Assembly: GCF_024748615.1 (NCBI RefSeq) | Contig: NZ_CP087168.1 | Location: 2,914,001-2,978,000 of the forward strand | Source of the DNA: Pseudomonas sp. B21-048 | GTDB taxonomy: Bacteria > Pseudomonadota > Gammaproteobacteria > Pseudomonadales > Pseudomonadaceae | DNA: 64,000 nt | Direction of reading: 5' to 3' | Shown: in pieces, positions 34,735-43,550 of the stretch | Layout: each line of letters begins with the position of its first letter | Position numbering within the stretch: the stretch's first letter is position 1 | Program-made: the position numbers and the translations under genes | The notes under the pieces: model-generated | What the model saw: the letters and a program-made list of their open reading frames with translations, nothing else | Told to the model about the DNA's origin: nothing | Database searches by the model: none

Positions 34735-35195
34735 ACACCGACCTGCGCATTCTGATCATCGACGACCAACGGCCCAACCTCGATTTGATGGAGCAGCTGC
34801 TGATTCGCGAAGGACTGACCAACGTGCTGAGCAGCACTCAGCCGCTGCGAACCCTGGACCTGTTCAACAGCTTCGAGCCTGACCTGGTGATTCTTGACCT
34901 GCACATGCCTGACTTCGACGGCTTTGCAGTGCTGGAACAACTCAACCGGCGCATCCCGACGGGCGAATACCTGCCGATCCTCGTGCTCACCGCCGACGCC
35001 ACCCGCGAGACCCGACTGCGCGCACTGGCCCTGGGCGCCAAAGACTTCATCAGCAAGCCACTGGACGCCCTGGAAACCATGCTGCGCGTCTGGAACCTGC
35101 TTGAAACCCGCGCGCTGTATAAAGCCTTACGCACTTTGGTCCCGGCAGACCGGATCGATTTGTTGCGCCGGTTAAAGCCGCACCCAGTTAGCTGA
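34731..35195 (+). CDS. Stand-alone response regulator
   Basis: A 154-residue receiver-domain protein starting at GTG 34731, overlapping the kinase stop. Acidic pocket IIDDQ, phospho-accepting Asp56 (LVILDLHMPDFDG) and conserved Lys in DFISKPLDA are present. A short helical C-terminal extension lacks an output domain. It probably receives phosphate from the hybrid kinase and signals by protein contact. Its 3' end overlaps the convergent phaG gene by 24 bases. Confidence 0.88.
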   Translation: MNTDLRILIIDDQRPNLDLMEQLLIREGLTNVLSSTQPLRTLDLFNSFEPDLVILDLHMPDFDGFAVLEQLNRRIPTGEYLPILVLTADATRETRLRALALGAKDFISKPLDALETMLRVWNLLETRALYKALRTLVPADRIDLLRRLKPHPVS

Positions 35196-36089
35196 CCGAA
35201 GGGGCGGGATCACTGACGCTTTGCTACCGAAAGTCAGGTCACGCGGCTGGCTCGGTATTTTGGCTGTCGGCTGCAGAAAGCCCAGCAAGGCCTGCTGGGT
35301 ATCATGCCAGGCTGTCGGGTGCTCCATATCGAGGAAGTGCCCGGTGTCCTTGATGGTATGAAATTGAGCCTGACGGGTATGAGTCGCAAAAAGACGGGCA
35401 TCTTCCACCGACGTGTATTCATCCCACTCGCCATTGATGAACAACAGCGGGACGTCGATGGCATCGGCACAGGAAACGTAGCAGTGCGTGTCCTGGGTCA
35501 GCACCTCATTGACGTGAAAATGCATCTGCCGATATTCGTGTTCGTCCAGGCTACTGACATGGCGTTCATTGAAACGCTTGAACAGCGACGGCAGGTGCTT
35601 GCCGATGGTGCCGTTGATCAAGCGCCCGACATTGCTCCGATCGCAGGCCTGAAGAAAATGCCGGCCGCTCTCCAGATAATCGCGCATCGGCGTGTTGATC
35701 CGCGCGGCAAACGAACTGATCACGGCCTTTTCGATGAGTCGCGGCCGCTGCGCCAGGGCCAGCAAGGTCGCCGCACCGCCCCAGGAAAAGGACAACACAT
35801 GCTGCGCGCGAAAGTGCTCGATCAACTCGAGCAGGATGGCGGCCTCGTCTTCCTTGCGGATCGGCTGATCGTGCAGGTTGTGTTGTTTCGATTGACCGGC
35901 ATAGGGCTGATCGTAGAGGACCACATTGAAGCGTGGCCGCAGATAGCGCACCGTTTGAGCAAAAGATGCTGTCGTTGCCAGCGAGCCGTTGACCAGAATA
36001 ATGGTCTTGTCAGCGGCCGCGTTGAGATAATGCTCGGTATAAACCTTGTACTTCTCACCAATCTCGACGATCGCAGTTTTCAGCGTCAT
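35172..36089 (-). CDS. phaG: PhaG-type 3-hydroxyacyl-ACP thioesterase/transacylase
   Basis: A 305-residue alpha/beta hydrolase starting MTLKTAIVEIGEKYKVYTEH; AAGGAAGAG precedes ATG 36089. It closely matches PhaG/RhlA across NGSLATTASFAQTVRYL, VLYDQPYAGQSKQHN, the nucleophile Ser102 in SFSWGGAATLLALA, the GEWDEYTSVEDAR block and TGHFLDMEH. PhaG links fatty-acid synthesis to polyhydroxyalkanoate (mcl-PHA) monomer supply; RhlA makes hydroxyalkanoyloxyalkanoates. The sequence looks closer to PhaG. Cytoplasmic. It converges with the response regulator. Confidence 0.85.
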   Translation of the reverse strand: MTLKTAIVEIGEKYKVYTEHYLNAAADKTIILVNGSLATTASFAQTVRYLRPRFNVVLYDQPYAGQSKQHNLHDQPIRKEDEAAILLELIEHFRAQHVLSFSWGGAATLLALAQRPRLIEKAVISSFAARINTPMRDYLESGRHFLQACDRSNVGRLINGTIGKHLPSLFKRFNERHVSSLDEHEYRQMHFHVNEVLTQDTHCYVSCADAIDVPLLFINGEWDEYTSVEDARLFATHTRQAQFHTIKDTGHFLDMEHPTAWHDTQQALLGFLQPTAKIPSQPRDLTFGSKASVIPPLRSANWVRL

Positions 36090-36394
36090 GTCATTCTCTT
36101 CCTTGAACAAATTGGACCAGGCACACAGCTTGATTGACTATCCGGCTTCCTCCGGGCAAGCCTGACAGCACAAACCAGCGACAACGGTACAAGGGCGCTG
36201 AGATGAACACCATGACCAATAAGTCACAAACCGACCGGTGGCTCACAGTTAAGCAGGGATTTTCCCGTGTGCAAGCACGCAAGCTTAAAAATGACTGCCT
36301 GACGCTTCGCCACCATCCGCCTATGCTTGATCATTGGCCCCACCCTCATCAGTTCCAGAGCTCTCCCCCCTCACATCAAATGAGGAGTTGAAAG

Positions 36395-37072
36395 ATGTCG
36401 CTGACGCTCTACTACCATCCGCTGGCGTCGTTCTGCCACAAAGTACTCATCGCGCTCTATGAAAACGGCACCGAATTCGAGAGAAGAATCATCGATCTCG
36501 GGGACGCTGCCGACCGCGCAGAACTTCAGGCATTGTGGCCAATCGGAAAGTTCCCAATAATTCACGACCATGCCCGGCAGCGGAATCTGCCGGAATCCAG
36601 TATCATCATCGAGTACCTTGATCGACTGCATCCAGGCAAGCACAGACTGGTTCCAGACGATTGGGACAGCGCGCTGGAGGTCCGGTTATGGGATCGTTTC
36701 TTCGACCATTATGTACAAGTGCCGATGCAACAGATTGTCAGTGATCGGCTACACGCGACCAACGGTGATTTGACCCGAGAGCGGTCTACGCTGGAGACCG
36801 CGTACGGCATGCTCGATCGCCGGATGGCGTCGAGGATCTGGGTGGCCAGCCCGGAGTTCAGCATGGCCGATTGCGCCGCTGCCCCAGCACTTTTCTATGC
36901 CAGCACACTCGTGCCGTTCCCCGACGACTACGGCCACTTGAGCGCCTATTTCGACAGGTTGGTACAAAGGCCGTCATTTCAGCGGGTGATTGACGAAGCC
37001 AGGCCCTGGTTTTCGCTCTACCCGTTTGCGGAGGCCATTGAGCAGCGGTTTCTTGCCCCCGATAAAATATGA
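36395..37072 (+). CDS. Glutathione S-transferase family protein
   Basis: A 225-residue protein with GAGGAG before the ATG. N-terminal thioredoxin-like domain (LTLYYHPLASFCHKVLIALYE, GKFPIIHDH, PESSIIIEYLDRLHPG) and helical C-terminal domain (RMASRIWVASPEFSMADCAAAPALF) define the family. A SFC near the N-terminus could supply the catalytic residue. The substrate is unknown. Confidence 0.9.
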   Translation: MSLTLYYHPLASFCHKVLIALYENGTEFERRIIDLGDAADRAELQALWPIGKFPIIHDHARQRNLPESSIIIEYLDRLHPGKHRLVPDDWDSALEVRLWDRFFDHYVQVPMQQIVSDRLHATNGDLTRERSTLETAYGMLDRRMASRIWVASPEFSMADCAAAPALFYASTLVPFPDDYGHLSAYFDRLVQRPSFQRVIDEARPWFSLYPFAEAIEQRFLAPDKI

Positions 37073-37185
37073 TCCGCTTCTATAGCCTTCGCCTCTGATA
37101 CCCGTCGGCTCCAGGCGCGAAGGGGCAGCTGTCGCGTGTTCGGAGCGTACACCTTCGTGCCCAAATACCACCGGCAGCCAAGCCC

Positions 37186-37515
37186 CTACCGTCGCGCCAA
37201 CTCATGCCGGATGCATTGCTCGTAATATGTTTGCTTGATGCCGGCAGGCTTGAGGCGCGAAGAACTGTTATAGGTTTGCTCCGTGATCCCCATGGCCGTC
37301 ATGCGCATCCACGGCCGGGGGAATTTTCGCGACTGCAGTTTCTTGCGTGCCCCGTAAAGCGTGAATCCAGAAAGCTTCGACGCTTGCGCGTCTGCGGCTA
37401 TGTCCGAGCCCCAGCTGCAGACGAAACGACTGTTCTTGCTCAGATCCTTTGCCTGAACCTCAAGCGAAAGAGTCACCAGGACAAACGTTGCAGCCATCCA
37501 TACCAAAGTCCGCAT
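37186..37515 (-). CDS. Small secreted hypothetical protein
   Basis: A 109-residue protein starting MRTLVWMAATFVLVTLSLEV with a signal peptide cleaved near VQAKD. The mature part is basic, with two Cys that could form a disulfide (FVCSWG and EQCIRH). No family recognised. It lies alone between the transferase and homospermidine synthase genes. Confidence 0.6.
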   Translation of the reverse strand: MRTLVWMAATFVLVTLSLEVQAKDLSKNSRFVCSWGSDIAADAQASKLSGFTLYGARKKLQSRKFPRPWMRMTAMGITEQTYNSSSRLKPAGIKQTYYEQCIRHELARR

Positions 37516-37755
37516 ATCGCCAATGCCTAACCTTCTGAAAAGAAAGCAAGTTTGACAACCAAACGGACATCGGGGGGCCAGCAGTTCGCCTCATTCCCAT
37601 GAGTTTTTTTCGGTCTCTATGGGTGCAACAGATCCATCTTGAGGATGTCCGAAACTTTTTTGAGTTTTAAGTGACCGTTGCAGTCTCTAGTTGAGAGCGT
37701 CGTGGTTATCGACAGGTCATCTGGCGAACGCGCAGTCAGGCGGTGGAGGCAATCG

Positions 37756-39180
37756 ATGTCCGACCTTGAGCATGTCATTCAGCCCTTTAATGCGAGGCTG
37801 GTGATGATCGGCTTTGGCTGCATAGGAAAAGGCGTACTGCCGCTGCTATTGCGCCATATTGAGCTTGAACCGCAGCGAATGCTGATCCTCAGCCCTGATG
37901 AAGATGGACGCTTGCTCGCGCAGCAATTGGGCGTCACCCACCGAACCGAGCAACTGGACCAGGACAATTACGAGGCGTTGCTGGACCCTCTTTTGAGCGC
38001 TGGCGACTTCCTGCTCAATCTCTCGGTGGGGGTCTGCAGCCTGTCCCTGATTCAGTTCGCCCATCGTAAAGGCGTGCTGTATCTGGACACCTGTATCGAG
38101 CCGTGGGAAGGCGGTTATACCGACCCCGAAAAATCCCTTTCCGAACGATCCAACTATGCATTAAGAGAGGCGGCGCTTGAACTTCGGGTTAACAGTGCGC
38201 AAGGTCTACCCACGGCCATCTTGACCCATGGTGCCAATCCGGGGCTGGTCTCGCACCTGGTCAAGCAGGCATTGGTCAACCTCGCCGAGGATTTGGGCGA
38301 TACGACGCCCCTGCCCGTCACTCGCGAAGAATGGGCGCGGCTGGCCAGCCGGCTGAACATCCGCTGCATCCACATTGCCGAGCGCGATTCGCAGTATTCA
38401 TCGCAACACAAAATCGCCGATGAGTTCGTCAATACCTGGTCCGTGGACGGTTTCATCAGCGAGGGCAGCCAACCGGCGGAGTTGGGTTGGGGCAGCCATG
38501 AGAAAGTGCTTCCCGAGGATGGCTATTTCCATGCCTTCGGGTGTCAGGCCGGGATCTACCTGCAACGCCCCGGTGCCTCCACGCCGGTTCGTACCTGGAC
38601 ACCCTCGACGGGGCCAACCCACGGGTTGCTCGTGACTCACAACGAAGCCCTGTCGATTGCCGATTACCTGACCCTCGGCCAGGGAAGGCAGCCGATCTAC
38701 CGGCCGACCGTCCACTACGCCTATCGACCCTGTGACGATGCGTTGCTCTCGGTGCATGAACTTGCCGAGCGCAACTGGAAGCCCCAAATGGGCGAGCGCC
38801 TGCTCGATGACGACATCCAGGACGGCGATGATGAACTCGGCGTTCTGCTGATGGGGCATGCCAGAAACAGTTATTGGTACGGCTCACGCTTATCGATCCA
38901 GCAAGCCCGAGCGCTGTGCCCCTGTAACAGCGCTACTAGCCTGCAAGTGACGGCGGGAGTGCTGGCCGGCGTGATCTGGGCCATTCGCAATCCTCAACGC
39001 GGCATCCTCGAGCCGGATGAATTGCCCTTCAGGGAGATTTTGCAGATTTGCATGCCCTACCTCGGGAATGTAGAAGGCATTTATTCCGACTGGACGCCCC
39101 TTACCGGACGTCACTCGCTGATGCCCGAGCAGACCGATGAATCCGATCCGTGGCAATTCGTGAACGTCAGGATTACTTGA
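37756..39180 (+). CDS. hss: Homospermidine synthase
   Basis: A 474-residue enzyme; GGAGG lies six bases before ATG 37756, so the longer frame to 37678 is not used. The N-terminal NAD-binding fold has IGFGCIGKGVLPLLLRH, then SVGVCSLSLIQFAHRKGVLY, CIEPWEGGYTDP, THGANPGLVSHLVKQAL and PTGP-type THGLLVTHNEALSI. It uses NAD+ to condense putrescine units into sym-homospermidine, or related polyamine exchange. Length fits the bacterial family. Cytoplasmic. Confidence 0.92.
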   Translation: MSDLEHVIQPFNARLVMIGFGCIGKGVLPLLLRHIELEPQRMLILSPDEDGRLLAQQLGVTHRTEQLDQDNYEALLDPLLSAGDFLLNLSVGVCSLSLIQFAHRKGVLYLDTCIEPWEGGYTDPEKSLSERSNYALREAALELRVNSAQGLPTAILTHGANPGLVSHLVKQALVNLAEDLGDTTPLPVTREEWARLASRLNIRCIHIAERDSQYSSQHKIADEFVNTWSVDGFISEGSQPAELGWGSHEKVLPEDGYFHAFGCQAGIYLQRPGASTPVRTWTPSTGPTHGLLVTHNEALSIADYLTLGQGRQPIYRPTVHYAYRPCDDALLSVHELAERNWKPQMGERLLDDDIQDGDDELGVLLMGHARNSYWYGSRLSIQQARALCPCNSATSLQVTAGVLAGVIWAIRNPQRGILEPDELPFREILQICMPYLGNVEGIYSDWTPLTGRHSLMPEQTDESDPWQFVNVRIT

Positions 39181-39216
39181 AGGCCTGACGTGGTTTATTC
39201 CACGCCAGGCAACGGC

Positions 39217-39921
39217 TCAAATACCGGAACCGTTCTGAAATGAGTCGCCCGAACCGGACTCTCTCTGCCAGGCCCGGTGCAGAAGATCGATGACTTCTTC
39301 GTCGGATGTCTGCGAAAAATCCGTGTACCAATGGCCGATCGAAATCAGCCAATCGGGGATCAGCGGGCAAATCAGCTCGTCCACTTCGTCGCGCAACGCC
39401 TCGGCCGTCTCAAGCGGTGCCACCGGCACGGCAACGACGGTGCGCGACGGCGCTTGCAGGCGCACGGCCTGTATCGCCGCCATCATCGTAGCCCCTGTCG
39501 CCAGGCCGTCATCGATCAGAATGACCACCTGATCCTTGAGCGCCAGAGGTGCGCGGGATGCCCGGTATGCTCGCTCGCGACGCGACAATTCCTGCGTTTC
39601 CTTTGCAACCACGCCATCGAGCGTGCGCTGATCAATACCGTTAGCCCGTAGCGCATCGTCATTGACGATTTTTATGCCGCCGCTGGCGATGGCGCCCATG
39701 GCGAACTCCTGATGGAATGGCACCCCCAGTTTACGCACCAGCATCAGGTCCAGGCGCACCTCCAGGGCCGTGGCCACTTCATAGGCAACCGGAACGCCGC
39801 CACGGGGTAAGGCAAGGACGATGACGTCAGCTCTTTTAGCGTATTTAAGCAACGGCTCCACCAGGCCTCGGCCGGCATCCACCCGGTCATGCAAGATGGT
39901 TTGTAATGAAGGACTGGTCAT
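39217..39921 (-). CDS. Phosphoribosyltransferase-domain protein
   Basis: A 234-residue protein starting MTSPSLQTILHDRVDAG; GGGAGG lies 7 bases before ATG 39921. Residues about 95-160 hold the PRPP-binding loop VILIDDGLATGATMMAAI typical of the type I fold. ALPRGGVPVAYEVATALEV is also characteristic. It is of the stand-alone type seen near stress genes. The base substrate is unknown. It lies upstream-to-tail with a universal stress protein gene on the same strand. Confidence 0.85.
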   Translation of the reverse strand: MTSPSLQTILHDRVDAGRGLVEPLLKYAKRADVIVLALPRGGVPVAYEVATALEVRLDLMLVRKLGVPFHQEFAMGAIASGGIKIVNDDALRANGIDQRTLDGVVAKETQELSRRERAYRASRAPLALKDQVVILIDDGLATGATMMAAIQAVRLQAPSRTVVAVPVAPLETAEALRDEVDELICPLIPDWLISIGHWYTDFSQTSDEEVIDLLHRAWQRESGSGDSFQNGSGI

Positions 39922-40002
39922 TTGAAAACCTCCCTGGGGCGGGAGCCCCAAAAACGGGCGTTCGTTTGACGGCGGCCATCATTCCAATCCGGGCGTGCGC
40001 CC

Positions 40003-40890
40003 CTAGACCGCCAGAATGCTGCAAGGCACCTGATACAGAATATGTTCGGTTGTGCTGCCTAGCAGCCGCTCCAGGCCACGGTATTGAGCTCTGCCCATCA
40101 CGATCACATCCACTTGATGCTCATGGGTGAATTCGCTCAGTACCGAGACCGGGTGCCCCATGATGAAATGCCGACAGTCAGCGGTCACACCGAACCGAGC
40201 GGCCAACTGGAGAAAAGACTTTTCCAGGTCGCTACGCAACTCCCGGGTAAGCTCCGCGAGCGTCAGACCGCCGTCCATATCCGCCAGAAAAGCGGCCGAA
40301 ATGTCACACGCGTACAGCAGATGCAGCTCGGCATTGCACTGCAGCGCAAGGCTCGACGCCTGCAAGATGATCCGGTCATTCAGCTCATTGTTCGAGGGCT
40401 CGGTGTCTGACACGTCAACCGCGGCCACCACCTTCTGCGGCAAGGCATGGCACTCACCCCCCACCAGATAAACCGGGACCGGACAATGGCGCAACAAACG
40501 CCAATCCAGCGGCGTGAAGAACGCGCGCTTGAGCATGGGCTCATGCTGCACTTGCTTGATCAACAGATCGGGCTGCATTTGCGTGACGTGGTCAAGAATG
40601 TCCTGGCGCAGGTTGTCGGCCCAGGCGACTTCGGTTGTCACCTCGATCCCCCGGCCTTGCATCTTTACCGCCTGCTCATCGAGCCAGTCGCGATGCTCCT
40701 GCAGGTAGCTCGCTCGAGCCATTTTGCGGTCGCCTTCTTCGAGCAGCGACAGAATGTCCAACGACGGAATCAGCGCTGCAATGTGCAAACTCGCCCCGCT
40801 GGCCTTGGCCACGGCAGCGGCATGGTTTATCGCAGGCGAATGACGCAGCAGCGGGTTGATGATCAGTAATAACCTTTGATACTGGCTCAT
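40003..40890 (-). CDS. Tandem universal stress protein
   Basis: A 295-residue protein starting MSQYQRLLLIINPLLRHSP; GGAG precedes ATG 40890. Two UspA-like domains (about 1-150 and 155-295) are seen; the second ends GRAQYRGLERLLGSTTEHILYQVPCSILAV with the ATP-binding style G-x2-G-x9-G(S/T). It resembles the UspE type. A perfect Anr/FNR box lies 87 bases upstream, so low-oxygen induction is likely. The function is stress survival. Confidence 0.9.
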   Translation of the reverse strand: MSQYQRLLLIINPLLRHSPAINHAAAVAKASGASLHIAALIPSLDILSLLEEGDRKMARASYLQEHRDWLDEQAVKMQGRGIEVTTEVAWADNLRQDILDHVTQMQPDLLIKQVQHEPMLKRAFFTPLDWRLLRHCPVPVYLVGGECHALPQKVVAAVDVSDTEPSNNELNDRIILQASSLALQCNAELHLLYACDISAAFLADMDGGLTLAELTRELRSDLEKSFLQLAARFGVTADCRHFIMGHPVSVLSEFTHEHQVDVIVMGRAQYRGLERLLGSTTEHILYQVPCSILAV

Positions 40891-40976
40891 GATCTGACTC
40901 CAGACAGGTAGATCCTCGACGCCGGCTCGAGAATCCAGCATCAGGCCCCGACTCCGCCACTAAAGCCTCTTAAGCG

Positions 40977-40990
40977 TTGATTTATATCAA
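40977..40990 (-). promoter_or_regulatory. Anr/FNR box
   Basis: TTGATTTATATCAA is a perfect TTGAT-N4-ATCAA palindrome, the binding site of Anr/Dnr/FNR regulators. It lies 87 bases before the universal stress protein start, a normal distance for activation. Confidence 0.85.
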
Positions 40991-41033
40991 ATCCTTGAAT
41001 AAGGCATTGCAGGGGCCACTTGAAAAGAATAGT

Positions 41034-41300
41034 TCACAACGGTGCTGTGCATTGTGTGCAGGGCTCATCCGCGATGGCCGCTCGCCTGAAAATCGGCGAT
41101 CTGCTGCCACATCGCGATACCTCCGGATCGTCCGCCGGGTAATCGACGATCTGCCGGCTGAGAAAACAGTCCTCCGGGGCAATATTGCCCTCGATGTCGA
41201 CGAAGCTCAGTATCCGGTCCGGGCGCATCAGTGCAGTCAGTCCGCCCATGGAATGGCCGACCAGACGCCCGGCGAATGCGGCCTGCTGCACGATGTCGGC
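41034..41300 (-). pseudogene. Alpha/beta-hydrolase remnant
   Basis: A minus-strand frame contains RLVGHSMGGLTALM (the GxSxG nucleophile elbow) and RPDRILSFVDIEGNIAPEDC, typical of an alpha/beta hydrolase. The frame lacks the N-terminal fold, and its upstream part runs into a REP palindrome at 41321-41360 rather than the expected sequence. It is therefore a truncated gene. The C-terminal half loses similarity after YPADDPEV. Confidence 0.6.
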
Positions 41301-41320
41301 ATAGTCTTCCCGTTCACTAT

Positions 41321-41360
41321 GGCGAGCGAACTTGCTCGCGCCGGGCTGCGTAGCGGCCGG
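41321..41360. repeat. REP element inside the hydrolase remnant
   Basis: GCGAGC-GAACTT-GCTCGC forms a 6-bp hairpin (41322-41339), followed by GCCGGGCTGCGTAGCGGCC. This is a Pseudomonas REP core. It lies where the hydrolase coding sequence should continue. Confidence 0.65.
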
Positions 41361-41444
41361 CTCTGCAAGCTGTTGCGTCAATGAATGATGGGCGCAGGTG
41401 GGGACGCGCAACATCGTCGACGTGCTCGATGCCCAGCGGACGGC

Positions 41445-41465
41445 GGGGGGCGGGGGGCGGGGGGC
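41445..41465 (+). repeat. G-rich tandem repeat (GGGGGGC)x3
   Basis: Three perfect units of six G and one C run from 41445 to 41465, flanked by GGC on the left. The plus strand could form a G-quadruplex, needing a fourth G tract from the GG/GGGG neighbours. It lies in the intergenic region upstream of the ebo cluster. Confidence 0.8.
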
Positions 41466-41663
41466 GCGTTGAAAAGATCAAATTGCCATCAGGCGAGCTT
41501 GCAAAAACACCGCGACCGTCTAAGTTCAAGACTATCTTCACAAGCGCAATCAACCGTACCTAACCAGCCCCTCAGGCGAGAGAGTCTATTGACCTGAAAA
41601 AAACTAGACGCTGCTTTTAATTGCTGACACGGAATCAGTCATAAAAATCAAGAGGGATGCTTG

Positions 41664-43550
41664 ATGAAGCGCAGCCGTGGGTATCGTGCGCTCTCGAAAA
41701 GAGGGCCAGCCGGACATTTCTGGATTTCATTGCTTTGCTTCTCGGGCCTGGTGATCGCCAGCTTTCTGTTGTTCGAACAACAGATCCAGGACTTCCTGAC
41801 CCATCTCAATCTGTACCTGCCCACTACCCCCTCCCAGAAACTCAACTTGGCAATGTTGCTGATCGCCCTGCTGGCGCTGGACGTGGTGCTGCCGGTGCCT
41901 TCGAGCATGGTCGCGCTGTTGGCCGTGGCCATGCTGGGCAGTCTCGGCGGCTATCTGGTGATTTTCATTGGCCTGTGCCTGGGTGCGGGGCTGGGTTATG
42001 CGCTAGGGGCCGGCTATTTTCGTCTGCTGTCCGGCCGCTTGGGCCTGCATCAACGCCAACCGGGACAGCTGGCATATCGGCTGAGCACGCTGTCGTTGAT
42101 CTGCCTGCGTGGCGTACCGGTATTGGCGGAAACCTCGGTGGTAGCCGCCGGCATGCAACGTTATCCATTGCGCGCGTTTCTACTGGTCACCACCCTGGCC
42201 AATGCCGGCCTGGCACTGGCCTATAGCGCCATCGGCACCTTCCTCGTCGAGCAGAACGCGTTGCTGGTGACCCTTCTCGCCAGCATGGTGTTGCCCGGGC
42301 TGTTTATCGCCGGGTACAGCCTGCTCAAGACCTTGCGCAGGCACGACGTGGAGCAACCACTGCATGGCCGATTCGAGGTCAGTTATGACTACCCGGTGGT
42401 GTTTACCGATCACCTGTTCGAGTTGTCCAACCCCTGCCTGCACCGCCAGCTCACTGCACGACTCACCCCACAGCACATAGGCCCTGTGACGGTGCTGGTG
42501 TTCGCTGATGAACACCTGTTGCACAGCGCCCCACAACTGCTGGAACAGATCGATGCCTACTTTGCCGCCCATGCGGCGGAGCTGCATTTGCAAGCCGCGC
42601 CGATTGCGGTTCCGGCCGGCGAACTGAGCAAGGATTCACACGTGTTGCAGCAGCTGTACAGCGACATGTTGCAACATGGGCTGGACCGGCATTGTTATGT
42701 TCTGGCCCTGGGGGGTGGCGCGGTGCTGGATGCGGTGGGCTACGCCTGCGCCACCTTCCATCGCGGCATTCGCCTGATCCGTATTCCGAGCACGGTACTG
42801 GGCCAGAACGACGCCGGCATCGGTGTAAAAAACGGCATCAATGCTTTCGGCCAGAAGAACTTGCTGGGGGCCTTCTACCCGGCCACCGCGGTGATCAACG
42901 ACTTCCAGCTGCTGACCAGCCTAACCCGTCGCGACCAGATCGCCGGGTTGGCCGAGGCGGTCAAGGTGGCACTGATCAAGGACCAGGCGTTTTTCCAATG
43001 GATGGAGCAACAGGTCGACGCCCTCGCCCACTTCGATCACTCGGCCAGCCGCTATGCCATTCGCCGCTGCGCCGAACTGCACCTGGCGCACATCACCGGT
43101 GCCGGTGATCCCTTCGAACGCGGTAACGGACGGCCACTGGATTATGGGCACTGGGCCGCGCACAAACTGGAAAACCTCAGCCAGCACCGACTGCGCCATG
43201 GTGAAGCCGTGGCGGTGGGCATGGCCCTGGATGGACTCTATGCCAATGCCATGGGACTGTTGAGCGATGCCGACACCGAACGGGTTCTGAACCTGCTGCT
43301 CAAACTCGGTTTCTGCCTGAACCCACCAGAACTGTCCTTGAAAGATGCACAGGGACGCTCGATGGCTCTGCTCGGACTGGAGGAATTCCGCCAGCACTTG
43401 GGCGGGCAACTCTCCATCCCCATGCTCAGCCGGATCGGCGAGTCGGTGGACCTGCATGAGATCGATGCCGCAAGGATGGAGCAGGCGCTGCAGCGACTGT
43501 CCACTTACAGCGGCCCGGCGCTCACCTTGAGCGAGGGTTGCGCGCAATGA
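41664..43550 (+). CDS. eboD: EboD: VTT/DedA-like membrane domain fused to dehydroquinate-synthase-like enzyme
   Basis: A 628-residue protein. Start ATG 41664 follows GAGGG. Residues about 20-220 have several membrane spans including VVLPVPSSMVALLAVAMLGS, matching the DedA/VTT family. Residues about 240-628 are a 3-dehydroquinate-synthase-like enzyme with the NAD motif LGGGAVLDAVGYACATFHRG near residue 350 and the metal ligand region SLTRRDQIAGLAEAVKVALI plus HxxxH-type residues. In other organisms EboD is a separate soluble protein of the ebo cluster. The fusion would tether the enzyme to the inner membrane. ATGA overlap with eboC. Natural substrate unknown. Confidence 0.85.
   Translation: MKRSRGYRALSKRGPAGHFWISLLCFSGLVIASFLLFEQQIQDFLTHLNLYLPTTPSQKLNLAMLLIALLALDVVLPVPSSMVALLAVAMLGSLGGYLVIFIGLCLGAGLGYALGAGYFRLLSGRLGLHQRQPGQLAYRLSTLSLICLRGVPVLAETSVVAAGMQRYPLRAFLLVTTLANAGLALAYSAIGTFLVEQNALLVTLLASMVLPGLFIAGYSLLKTLRRHDVEQPLHGRFEVSYDYPVVFTDHLFELSNPCLHRQLTARLTPQHIGPVTVLVFADEHLLHSAPQLLEQIDAYFAAHAAELHLQAAPIAVPAGELSKDSHVLQQLYSDMLQHGLDRHCYVLALGGGAVLDAVGYACATFHRGIRLIRIPSTVLGQNDAGIGVKNGINAFGQKNLLGAFYPATAVINDFQLLTSLTRRDQIAGLAEAVKVALIKDQAFFQWMEQQVDALAHFDHSASRYAIRRCAELHLAHITGAGDPFERGNGRPLDYGHWAAHKLENLSQHRLRHGEAVAVGMALDGLYANAMGLLSDADTERVLNLLLKLGFCLNPPELSLKDAQGRSMALLGLEEFRQHLGGQLSIPMLSRIGESVDLHEIDAARMEQALQRLSTYSGPALTLSEGCAQ

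Noticed and set aside
36974..37171. Minus-strand frame with a PSRLEPTGIRGEGY segment resembling SSRLKPAGIKQTYY in the neighbouring secreted protein
   Set aside because: The similarity is short and could be chance; no signal peptide or convincing start is present.
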